64,000 nt of DNA from Metarhizium brunneum. Lineage: Eukaryota; Ascomycota; Sordariomycetes; Hypocreales; Clavicipitaceae. The stretch spans positions 6,510,001-6,574,000 of the forward strand of contig NC_089423.1 of the NCBI RefSeq assembly GCF_013426205.1. Reading direction: 5' to 3'. The notes beneath the pieces are model-generated. The model saw nothing but the letters and a program-made list of their open reading frames with translations, had not been told where the DNA came from and ran no database searches. Both the position numbers and the translations under genes were made by a program. Positions 22,335 to 32,406 of the stretch are shown here, piece by piece (the first letter of the stretch is position 1; each line of letters starts with the position of its first letter).

Positions 22335-22961
22335 TTACAAGGGTGATATAGTTAATAAGCCAGCATCATTGACCACGGTTCGCCAACTGGTGAGAATGCG
22401 ACATGTACTGACCTTCAAATTGCCAATCATCTGATTCATCCCCTCCAAATCAGATGCAGCTCCTGCCCCGTCTTCCATGCCGATTTGTTCCATGTCGAGT
22501 TGCGAAAAGTCACTCAGATCAATTGGCCATTCAGTCCCCGTCAAAGTTTCCAGACAGCGGGAGTCGTGATCAAAGACGTGAATACTAAATGCATCTTGGT
22601 GTTGGCTTCTCTACCTTGCGCTTTGAACGGCACAGAAAAGGAAATGTAAATTTACTCACGAATCAATAATGTCATCCCAGTGGTCCCGTATAATAATTCC
22701 CCCCCAGCGGTTACACTGTTCTTGCCCGTGGAAGCCGGCCAAGAAAAGGAGAAATCCACGAAAAGGAGTATGAGGAAGTCCCTGGCGTAGCTGATAGTTA
22801 TGGGAGTTACTACCCAGAGTCTCGCGGAGACCCTTAGCCTTTTCTTCCCCCTCTGGCCAGATTAAAACGACAAGAAAATGACTGACAGTCTTGTTGCAGT
22901 TGATAGTGTTAGAAGTATTGGCCATCGGTCGCCCCCCCGACAGGGGATCATCAGAGTCCAT
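22335..22961 (-). CDS. Unrecognised 183-residue protein, two exons
   Basis: Exons 22961-22660 and 22584-22335 join in phase (donor GTGAGT, acceptor TTTAG). The join reads through HWDDIIDSIHVFDHDSRCLETLTGTEWP. The first half has a hydrophobic strand (SHFLVVLIWPEG), a polar RETLGSNSHNYQLRQG stretch and GFLLFLAGFHGQEQCNRWGGIII. The second half is acidic (DLSDFSQLDMEQIGMEDG). I recognise no family. A GTCAGT donor after MIGNLK could add a further intron and change the last 25 residues. Met13 is an alternative start. It lies between the Zn2Cys6 regulator and the AT-rich patch. Confidence 0.5.
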
Positions 22962-23884
22962 AGCGAAACAAGAGGATTTGTTGCTGTTGAGCTACCAAAA
23001 GAGGAGCCCTCCTCCGGATGGAGACTTTTAATGACGTGTGTTATTTCCCGTATAATAGTTGCGAAGTCCCAGGCGGTAATAGGTAGGATGTGTAGATGGG
23101 TGTTTAGATGGATGTGATATAAAAGTGTGCTTGCGTGGTTGTGTCTGCGTCCAAAGACATCCAAGCCATTGCCAGCGGTATTTTCGATTATTTATACACA
23201 GAAAATTGCCGTGACACAGCCTCACGAACTGATACTGAACACTATCGTTATACTGCCCAGGTGCTGTCTGCATGGTCAGAGCCCGCATGAGCACAAGACC
23301 CAAGATGCATAAGTGCGGCCATGATAGAAATCCGGCCAATTGTGACCATGTGAACACTCAGGTATCATGAAGCGAACAATGTATGCCATCACAGCCTTAT
23401 TCGGAGATGGACGTGAAAAAAAAAAGACACTGCTGTTCAACGCCTCTGGAGTCTGAACACTGCGCGTACAATAACGTCAAAAATTAAAACGGTTTCAGAG
23501 CATGTCATATCGAAGGGCACAAAACGATTCACAGGCTTTATGACGCAGTGTTCAGATGATGTTCCTTGCTGCTGTCGACGTGTTCAAATCTGATCATGCT
23601 CAAAACACAAGGGCACGGAATGACCGAGACCCGGCTCTTAAATTGTTTAATAAATACCGCCCGCCTCATTTTGAAGACGTACCTTACTTATCTGGATAGA
23701 GTGCACAGTGAAATGTTCATGACTAAGATAGAGGGCTGCCTGACATAGATTTCCTCCCTTTTTCTTTGTTCGCGTCAAGCCAATCCACCTCCCTTGTGGA
23801 CTCGGCCATGCCGCTCGAGCGGCCTCTCTACATGGTAGTAACTGGAGATTCTCTGTCCAATCGATGCTGAATGCTAAGCATTGA

Positions 23885-23927
23885 AGGAAAAAATAAAATA
23901 AAATAAAATAAAATAAAATAAAATAAG
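23885..23927. repeat. (AAAAT)n microsatellite
   Basis: About eight copies of the pentamer AAAAT in a row. Confidence 0.9.
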
Positions 23928-24083
23928 CGCTGCAAGAACACCACTCTCGAATCTTTGCCGCTGTTAAATGACTTGTATGAGTATAGCCCGTGGCAAGTAT
24001 ACTTGCATACCATGAAGTGAGTTGACACCAATCTATCACAGTGTACTATCCCTCTGAATGTGCGCAGGTCCAATTAATGTATT

Positions 24084-24215
24084 TAACCCACTTCTTTTAT
24101 AATACTTAAAAATACTTAAAAATACTTTATTATTAAGAATAATAAACTAGTATATTTTTATATACTTATATATCTTTAAAATCTTAGTTACTTATTATTC
24201 GCTAGAACCCTGGCC
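24084..24215. repeat. AT-rich block, possible RIP-mutated element remnant
   Basis: About 130 bases of almost pure A/T with repeated ATACTTAAAA and TATATACTTATATA motifs, ending at CCTGGCCCGTTACAAAAATT. The abrupt composition change from about 50 percent GC flanks suggests an old transposon fragment degraded by repeat-induced point mutation. No terminal inverted repeats were confirmed. Confidence 0.45.
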
Positions 24216-25396
24216 CGTTACAAAAATTAGACCTGTGCACATTCAGAGTGATAGTGTAGCCAGCGATGGGTAGGCTTCAATTGTCATGAAACTCCTTTAC
24301 CTTTGCACGTATGCTGTCAAGCTAGTGAGTTGCCAGGCGCATCACTGAACGTTGACGGGAATACTGACAGACAAAAAACAAGTTGAGCTAAATAATCACA
24401 AAAAATAACCGTAGCTCCAGTATGGCTTGGTTTACGGAATCGACAGAGTCTAAGAAGATTGATGGAGGATTCTTGTGCCTGGGAATATCTGGGACGGAAT
24501 AGCCGGCTGTTCTCCGAGCCCACCTCGCCGACGGGATGCAGATGCGAAAAGCAGTATGCTTTATATATGCGGTAAACAAGGGATATCTAATCTGTTCCTG
24601 ACCCTGACCCTGACCCTTTTACTTTGCCTTGCTTTGGTTTCAGCAATTTTTGGCTGGCGTTATAGTCCGCACCGGACCAGGTTGGCGCCGGGGCTGCTGA
24701 TATCACATTGCGGTCTCGCAACTTTTGGTTTCACCATCTCTGGCAGCCGAATCAGGATATAGCATCCGATGCTGCGTTATTTCTTCCAGTTTACCAAGGG
24801 TAATTGAGCAAATGTATATATAGCGTATCCCGATGGCCCTGGCCAGACGCGGGACGCGACGAATAATCGTCGCACGTAGTCTGCCCGGAAACCACAACAT
24901 CAAATACTGGATTTTCACCGTCACATCAGACGAGTGGACACGAACTAATGCTAGAATAAGTAGCACAATATTGCATGTATCCCTGCAGAAAAAGCGAAAA
25001 CTCAATGCACAACTGAGCAACGCAGAGTGAGAGGGAATTTGTCAATCTTCCATCTCTAATAGACGTTCGACTCACGGAGGAGTGAAGAGAAGAACGTATA
25101 TGCTGAAATGGGACCAAAGTTCGTCCATGGTGAATTGCTCAACCGAAACATGCTTTCGCTGGTGATTCAGAGGGCAAGGAATAGAAATATTGTCGAATAT
25201 AAATTGAACAAATTCTCTCGTTACCATTGAAACGTTCTGTTCTGAGATGCCTTTGGAAACCATCCTTCCTAATGACGCCGTATCCCCAACGCCATTGCGC
25301 CAAATCAATGCATCGTCTGCCTCGTCACTTCATGTTCGTATTGCCCCTAATCGCGTAGCGTTAGGTATATTCCAGATTCATCAAACACGGAGAGCC

Positions 25397-26068
25397 TTAC
25401 TGATCCAGCCCCAAGTAGTCAGCCGCAGCTAGTAGTTCCAAACATAATTCTACGGGAATGTCCATATCGGGAACATCATCGCTATTTCGATAACGGTACC
25501 AGTAGTGAAAGTACTCGACCACTTTGTCGAGAACCATGCCGCTGCGATAGGGAAGGAAATGAAAACGTCAGCTGCCGGATCGTGCAACATCAAGGCCGCA
25601 GAAACCATCGCGGACGGGCGGGCCAGGGTATTGAGCATGCCCCGACCATCAGTTCAAGTGTAGTGAACAATCAAGCAGCCCGGCCAGCTAAGAAGCGGCG
25701 TTCTGTCATGGACGGATGAACATGGTGTTGCATCGTGATTGCTCTGTCTTCATCCTACTGGCCAAGGCACACACGCAGATGAAGCATCATGCACTACTCA
25801 ATCCGGCTGCCAAAAGCTTACCTCATCTCTTGAAAAACGCAGCGTGCATCCTTAGCCTCGGCGAACTGGCCTGCACCTGGTGTGAGCTGAATCGAACTCG
25901 AACATATCTTGGAAATATGCAGCAAAGCCATGGCATTCACGCACTTCGCACATCCAACATGCCCTTGATGATAGGGCTCACCATGGCGGCCTCGCGCAGG
26001 ACGACAAATTCGAAGCCATCGCCTGAGACCAAAGTGACATACTTGCTCGGTGCCTGCAGCATCGCCAT
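25397..26068 (-). CDS. elc1: Elongin C (Skp1-like adaptor)
   Basis: Three exons (26068-25945, 25870-25822, 25541-25397) give 105 residues; human elongin C has 112. The BTB/POZ-type fold is evident: KYVTLVSGDGFEFVVLREAA, SPIIKGMLDVRSQFAEAKDARCVFQEM, then MVLDKVVEYFHYWYRY and IPVELCLELLAAADYLGLDQ. Elongin C links cullin ubiquitin ligases and elongin A to substrate receptors in the nucleus and cytosol. The acceptor TGCAG|GCCAG in front of exon 2 was chosen over the nearer CCAG because it gives exactly the family spacing (ML-x4-QFAE). The exons are too short to stand out as open frames. It is divergent from rho4, about 660 bases between starts. Confidence 0.9.
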
Positions 26069-26725
26069 ACTGAGTGCTTGGCGAGGAGGCAGAGTGTGAC
26101 GGAGAGAGTGTGAAAGGACGAGTGTGGAAATGCTTGCGCGAAAGTTTTAATAGTCAAAAGTGGGTCGGTCGATTGTGCATGCTAGCTGAGGTACCCATGC
26201 GGTCCCATTTTTCCACAAAAGAACCTCCAGAAGCTTACCGTCTGCCGGCGCCCTCTCATTGGCCAGCGTGTCTCAGTTGCCTCGCCAACAGATCGACGCC
26301 CTGGTGTTTCGGCTGCTGCACCTCAACGTTCGCCCGCCATTTCACTTGTTGCCCAGTTCGAGCCCGACTAGAGAGACGCACAAGTGCAATTCTTCCACAC
26401 CTTTCCATCTTCACCTCTCTTTCTTTTCGACATTCTCAGCGTCGATCGCATCGTCACCATTATCCTCACCGTCAACATTGCCGTACTCACCCGCCGCTTG
26501 GTGAAGCAGATATAACCCGAAAACAAGCATTAAGCGTCGTCCTCTCCACAGACCACCTCTATTATTCCTATCCCCGCCAGCCGGCAAGCAGCATTCCAGA
26601 GACTGTCATCGAGTGAAAGTGGGTTCAAGTCGCGTTTGAACCACTCCCTTGGCGCAAACGACTCTTTCTTTGGTTTTTTTTTTTTTGCTTTCTGCCGCAC
26701 GTACTTTTCGCACGGCGCAGGGGGG
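26069..26725. other. Divergent promoter, elongin C and Rho4
   Basis: Pyrimidine-rich, with CT/TC runs and an 11-T run shortly before the rho4 start. This fits long fungal 5' leaders, perhaps with a leader intron. Confidence 0.45.
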
Positions 26726-27662
26726 ATGGCTTCGCATTACAGCAATTCATACTACGCACCGGCCAGCAATGAGCAGCCGCGGCGACAAGAGCGCACGCGC
26801 TCGAGCAACGGAACTGTCAGTACCACAGTGAGCTCGTCCTCTGGACGGGAGTCTGCAGCAACCCACATGACGGACGTGCCAGCCTACTCGAAGAAGATTG
26901 TTGTGGTCGGCGATGGCGGTTGTGGCAAGACGTGCTTGCTTATCAGCTACAGCCAAGGTTATTTCCCAGAGGTGAGACGAAAGCGCCTGCGTCATTTTTT
27001 GTTTTGTTTCTGCATCAGGCCACTGACAACAATATTGATAGAAATATGTCCCAACCGTTTTCGAAAACTACATCACCTACCCCACACATAGTCCTACTGG
27101 AAAGACTGTTGAGCTGGCATTGTGGGATACCGCCGGTCAAGAAGAATACGACCGTCTTCGCCCTCTTTCTTATCCTGAGACGGACTTGATTTTCGTCTGC
27201 TTCGCGATTGACTGCCCAAATTCACTGGACAATGTTCTGGACAAGGTATTTTACTGCGGTTTCGACCAACCGTAACATGATATTGTTGATGCTGACAATG
27301 CCTAGTGGTACCCCGAAGTCCTTCACTTCTGCCCGTACACGCCGCTCATTCTGGTCGGCCTCAAGTCAGATTTGCGCTACAAAAAGTCTTGCATTGACAT
27401 GCTCAAAACCCAGGGCCTGACACCAGTCACCACGGAACAGGGACTGGCCGTTTCCGAGAAGATGGGCGCTCAGTACATGGAGTGCAGCAGTAAAGAAATG
27501 CTAGGAGTCGACGAGATCTTTGAGCGCGCCATTCTAACAGTTGTTGCCAATGACAGGCGGAACTATGACGCCATGGGATCCGGCTCTGGTAATGAAAAGA
27601 TGTTGCCGATTCCCGGAATGAAGCCACCCAAAAAGAAGAAGAGACGATGCCAGATTCTTTAA
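26726..27662 (+). CDS. rho4: Rho-family GTPase Rho4
   Basis: Three exons (26726-26971, 27042-27245, 27306-27662) give 268 residues. The P-loop is G62-DGGCGK-T69; the switch regions are [11 protein letters not shown] and [14 protein letters not shown]; the base-recognition motif is [14 protein letters not shown] is the G5 motif. The C terminus is basic ([13 protein letters not shown]) with the prenylation box CQIL, predicted geranylgeranylation. The Ser/Arg-rich N-terminal extension of about 55 residues is what separates Rho4 from other fungal Rho proteins. Rho4 controls septum formation and cell-wall integrity at the plasma membrane with formins. The start at 26726 lies within a longer open frame; upstream codons are T-rich leader sequence. 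Confidence 0.96.
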
Positions 27663-28283
27663 TTGCCCCTTGACGATAACCATTTCCGACCCCCAACGAG
27701 CGCGATCAATCATATAGGACTGGCCTGTCGCATACAGAATTGTAATGACCATCGCATGAGATCTCGACGCTTTAACACTTGTTTTTTCCTTTTCCTTTTT
27801 TTTTACGATTGCACTTATTACGAACAACATGGACACACTCTGCCTCGGGGGTAGAAGAAATAGCATGGTCGAAGGCAGGGCAGGTATCCTGGGCTTGAAT
27901 TATGCTTATGCTCTCCCGAGGTTTTGGTACATAGTACGTCGGCTTAGGCATGAAGCTGAACCCGAGTGGAACGGAGGATATGACGGACGGAATGTAGGAG
28001 ACTGCGGGAGTCGTGGGAATGAGCATGATAAGGTCAAGTCTGGTTGTTCTTATACGGATTGGGTTGCGAATTTTGTTACATGGTATATTTGCATTTTTGT
28101 TGCTCTCGTTTTCATTTGTACGATGGCCTGTTGAGTAACTTGAGTGTAAGTTGGGTAGGGAATTATAAAATGACGTGCAATTCTTCGTATCGTCGTGTGT
28201 GATTGTCCCAACGTATGAGGCCTGCTCATGCGCGTTCCAACCTGTAATTTATATCGTAATACATGCTCTTTTTTAGATTGGTA
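27663..28283. other. Convergent intergenic region
   Basis: Facing 3' ends of rho4 and dad1, with T-rich runs (TTTTTCCTTTTCCTTTTTTTT). No gene seen. Confidence 0.45.
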
Positions 28284-28693
28284 TCATTCACGCCCTTCGT
28301 CACCAGGTGGCTCTGTCTTTTCGCCCTGGTGTTTCGCTTCATCCTTTGCCATGACGTTTTCGAATTGTGACCAGAGTGCTTCGACGGAGGAGAATTCATT
28401 GCCGACCTATCTTGTTAGACTGGGCGTTACGTCTTAGCTTAGAGAGAGGCGGGGGCCTACCTCTATGACAGATTCAAGAGATCGGTTTAGTTTATTGATG
28501 TTGGCGAGGACGTGTTCAAAACTCTGGGCAGTTCGTTAGCTTTGCCTTTATTGCCAGGCTTGCAGTTTGGAGCTGGAGAAGGGGGGGTGCAACGAACCAG
28601 CGCGATGTCGCTGAGGAGTGCTTCGCGCTGCTGGTCAAAGTAGGATTTTTCGCGGACGGGGTCCGTTTCCGAGGTGCGTTGGCGCTTAGCCAT
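28284..28693 (-). CDS. dad1: DASH complex subunit Dad1
   Basis: Three exons (28693-28598, 28523-28461, 28406-28284) give 93 residues. The Dad1 signature is clear: [19 protein letters not shown], then [24 protein letters not shown] and [12 protein letters not shown], a short helical subunit with a charged tail. DASH forms rings on kinetochore microtubules and couples chromosomes to depolymerising ends. The first donor is a less common GTTCGT, but the phase and conserved join support it. It is missed by simple open-frame searching because no exon exceeds 41 codons. Confidence 0.93.
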
Positions 28694-29337
28694 GTCGTCT
28701 CGTCCAGGGCGCGGCCTGATGTGCAAAAGTCGTTGCGGATAAGGTGCGTCGCGGACTCGCGGTTGCGATGTAGAAACGCGTACTGGGGTGGTGGGGTTGT
28801 GACATGACAGCAAGTTGTGGGGCAAGCCAGTGGTCTCCGGTCCTTGCTTGCAGCGCTAGGTAACCCCGTAGAAATATGTAATGTAGTCATGGAAACATCC
28901 ATTAGACAACGATGGATTAAGCGGTCTCATCTTAGAGCCGGATAGATGCGTCTATATACAGGTACACGAAACCCACTCGTACACTCAACGATTTTTTCTT
29001 GTCCAAGTCGCATCGTAATCATCTTTGACTTCCAAAACCCGCCATGCAGAAACAAAAAATCCTGAAAATACAAGTAATAGAAATTTCTTGTTCTACCATC
29101 ATAAGAGGAGCATTATACATCTTGACCCAACGCCGGCCCTTTGAAGATTCATAGTTTTTGGTTGATTTTCACCCATAGTAGTACAATGACATGCGTTTTA
29201 TCCACAGCCGCACGCTTTTAATATTTTATAATGAGGTGGTGTCCATGCTGTTTTGAGAGGACGGAGAAGTAGTATGTTGGTGAGTTAGAAGAGTGGAGGA
29301 GTATATGTTGTTCTGTTGATGAATGAGGGTGATGGGT
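28694..29337. other. Intergenic, nothing recognised
   Basis: Promoter of dad1 and 3' flank of mge1. The segment near 28970-29210 is AT-richer but holds no gene. Confidence 0.45.
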
Positions 29338-30135
29338 TTAAGCGTTCTTGACGACGCCGACCTTGGCGGCGCGCAAAACACGGCCATTGAGCTTGAAGCC
29401 CTTCTGCTGGACGTGAAAAACGTGATTGTTGTCCTTGTCGGGTTGGGGCGCCATAAAGGTGGCCTCATGCTCGTTGGGGTTGAATTTTTCGCCTTCCGGG
29501 TTTAGCCGCTCCAGGCCGTGCTTGGCAAGAGTCTGCATCAGGATGTCCTCGGTCATCTTGAGGCCGTCGTACAAGTTGACAAGGTCCTGAGAAGCTTCGT
29601 CCTTGACGACAAGCTTCTCGGAGGGAACCATGGTCAGGGCGCGGTCCAGATTGTCGACGCTCTCGACGAGATCCTTTGCGAACTTTTGGATCGCGAATTC
29701 TCGGGCCGTCTTGACCTCACGCTGAGTGCGGTCTTGCAGATTGCGGAAGTCGGCAACGGTGCGCATGCATTTATCCTATCAAAATTGTGAGATATTATCC
29801 AGAAGGAAGTGTAGCCGGTGAATTTGTGGCTGGGCCATAGATTTTACCTTCCAGTCACGAGCTTCGGCGTCCTTTGCTTCGAGAGACTTCTTCAGCTCAG
29901 CGACAGCATCCGTCTCACCAGCCTCCTCTTTGGCCTCAGATTTCTCAGCTTTCTCTCCCTCTGCAGGTGCCTCCTTAGCATCGCTATACCACCGAGCCAC
30001 GGCTGGCTGGGCCGCTCTTGATGACCACGCAGCAGGTGCTCTCTGGAATTGAGTTCGCAGCAGAGGCTGGCTGGCTGCCAGGCGAGGAGCAGAGCGCAAA
30101 GCTCGGGAGGAGGTAGAGAAAGCCTGGCGCAACAT
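29338..30135 (-). CDS. mge1: Mitochondrial GrpE nucleotide exchange factor
   Basis: Two exons (30135-29848, 29775-29338) give 241 residues. An Arg/Ser-rich presequence (MLRQAFSTSSRALRSAPRL) targets the matrix. A Glu/Ala/Lys-rich linker follows, then the GrpE long helix (RTVADFRNLQDRTQREVKTAREFAIQKFAKDLVESVDNLDRAL). The beta wing holds EKFNPNEHEATFMAPQPDKDNNHV, GFKLNGRVLRAAKVGVVKN. GrpE releases ADP from mitochondrial Hsp70 during protein import and folding. It lies head to head with rpn6, with about 490 bases between starts. Confidence 0.97.
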
Positions 30136-30623
30136 TGTGGGAGGAAATATGGCGGAGATGCGGAGGGGCGGAGGGTTCAGCTGTGAATGTGCAGTTAATT
30201 GAGGGTATCGCGTGAGCTGGGAAATGTCTACACGGCTGCTCTGAAATTTCAAGGCCGGATAACGGAGGCAAAGGAGGCGGCGGATCAACCCCGGGCCGTC
30301 TGCCAGTCTGCCGTGGAAGGTACCAGCTTCAAACCCGGAGCTGGTTGGTGGGTGCAGCCGCCCGACCAGGCAAGGGGGCTGTTGGCTGGGGCCTGCGACA
30401 CGCGCTCTGTGGCAACCTGAAAGAAGAATGGAACTCCAATCAGAGCTCCGTCCAATTCGATATCCAGCATTGCACCTCATCATCATCCACATACCGCTCA
30501 CGCAACCTCTCTTCTGTCAACAACCCGACCGTCTCCGTCTCTAACGAGCATTTTTGACCGTTTTCGCTCTCGTAAAACCCGATTCCCCGTTAGAAGACGC
30601 TCCTTCGCCGCTCCACCTCCAGA
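30136..30623. other. Divergent promoter, mge1 and rpn6
   Basis: Shared upstream region of two proteostasis genes. No clear heat-shock element array was seen by eye. Confidence 0.45.
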
Positions 30624-32045
30624 ATGGCGGCCGCCGATTCAAGCCGGCTCCAAGAAGCCCAGAAGCTTGCCAAGACGGACCCGCGAAAGTCTGAAGCCAT
30701 TTACAAGGAAATCACCTCCAAAGCACCTGCTGCCACGTCGGATGCGGCCACTCGCGAGTATGAGTCGGCGCTCATCAGTCTGGGAGAACTGTATCGGGAC
30801 GAGAAGTCAGTGGCCATTGGATGACTGCACGCACGAGGGGACAAAGCTGTGCTGCAACATGAATATTTCAAGTCGCCGCTAACCCATACTCGCAGGAAGA
30901 CACAGGAGTTGGTAGATCTCGTTCGAGAGAGCCGTTCAGTATTTTCTTCCTTTGCCAAGGCAAAATCATCAAAGCTGGGTAGGTGACTGCTAGCTCTCTG
31001 GGTAACAGAACCACTCCCATCTAACCATCCTTTTCTAGTGCGGCAACTGCTCGACCTCTTCAAGGAGATCCCTAACAGCACCGACATTGAAGTACACATC
31101 ACAAAGGACTGCATTGAATGGGCCACCGCCGAGCGCCGCGCATTCCAGCGCCAGGACCTCGAAGTACGCCTTGTTGCGCTCTACATGACCAAGCAGTCGT
31201 ACTACGATGCACTTACCCTCATCAACAGCCTCCTGCGTGAGCTGAAGCGCCTCGACGACAAACTCCGCCTGGTGGAAGTCCAGCTTCTCGAATCAAGAGT
31301 CTATCACGCCCTTGGAAACATCCCCAAGGCCCGTGCGGCCCTCACCACGGCGCGAACAAGCGCGGCGAGTGTCTACACTCCGCCCCTGCTGCAGGCCAAC
31401 CTAGACATGCAGAGCGGCATGCTCCACGCCGAGGACAAGGACTTTAACACGGCATTTTCCTACTTTATCGAGGCACTTGACGGCTACGACAGTCTAGACG
31501 AGAGCGCCAAGGCCCAAGCCGCTCTGCAGTACATGCTCCTTTGCAAGATCATGCTCAATCTCGCCGACGACGTGAACCAGCTCATGTCCTCCAAGCAAGC
31601 AGTCAAGTATGCCGGCAAGAATCTCGAAGCCATGAAGGCCATTGCCAGAGCACACTCGAACCGCTCCCTGGAGGAGTACGAACGTGCCCTCTCCGCTTAC
31701 CGGTACGAACTCGGCAGCGACGCCTTTATCCGCAACCATCTCCGCCGATTGTATGACGCCATGTTGGAGCAGAATCTCATCAAGGTCATTGAGCCATTTT
31801 CCCGCGTCGAAATCGACCATATTGCCAAGATGGTCGGCCTCGACACCCAGCAGGTCGAGCGAAAACTGTCGCAGATGATCTTGGACAAGGTCATCATCGG
31901 TGTGCTGGACCAAGGAGCAGGCTGTCTCATCATCTATGACGAGACGCAACGCGACGAATCGTACGACGCAGCACTGGCAACAATCGACAAGTTGAGCAAC
32001 GTGGTGGATGTGCTGTATACAAACCAAGCTTCCATGCTAGAGTAA
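30624..32045 (+). CDS. rpn6: 26S proteasome lid subunit Rpn6
   Basis: Three exons (30624-30805, 30896-30978, 31039-32045) give 423 residues, the usual Rpn6/PSMD11 length. Helical TPR-like repeats fill the N-terminal two thirds (KTQELVDLVRESRS, RQLLDLFKEIP, CIEWATAERRAFQRQDLE). A C-terminal PCI domain ends in the winged helix (VEIDHIAKMVGLDTQQVERKLSQMILDKVI). Rpn6 braces the lid, Rpt ring and core particle. Donors are GTCAGT and GTAGGT. The downstream 3' flank is short before the large nuclear-protein gene on the other strand. Confidence 0.97.
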
Positions 32046-32406
32046 ACACAAGGGTGCAATGGTGTCTTGTATTGTAATATGTCACGGTAGATGAGGCGTT
32101 CAAGAAGGCTTGACCCTGTTATCAGGGGAAAAGTGATGCAAGCATATTCCCGTCCAAAGACGACTGACTGTCCTGTTACCCAAGTGCAATGACTTGCTCT
32201 GTATTCTAATCCCGTCTTAGCGGATCGTACTAGGTAGGTATCTTGTGGGCAAAAGAGAGAGAAAAAACCCAATTCTCAACCATATGAAGTGGTATCTGTA
32301 AACAAAGTGCATTCCGCCAGCGCCGTGCCCCCCGAATTCCTCGTATCCAAGACTCACAAGGTAAAAAATGCTTTAAAAAAATGAGAAACATTCATCATCA
32401 TAATCA
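32046..32406. other. Convergent intergenic region
   Basis: 3' flanks of rpn6 and the AT-hook-like gene. Nothing else seen. Confidence 0.45.

Larger units (their letters stand above)
22962..25396. other. Gene-poor region with AT-rich patch
   Basis: About 2.4 kb holding a pentanucleotide repeat and an AT-rich block. A possible two-exon minus-strand frame (24703-25308) is not convincing. Confidence 0.45.

Noticed and set aside
24599..24620. Telomere-like CCTGACCCTGACCCTGACCC
   Set aside because: Unit is CTGACC, not the fungal CCCTAA repeat, and only three units long within single-copy sequence.
24703..25308. Possible minus-strand two-exon gene (25308-25076 and 25012-24703, 180 residues)
   Set aside because: Splice phase works, but the protein is a string of hydrophobic and basic runs with no domain, weak codon bias and no convincing start.
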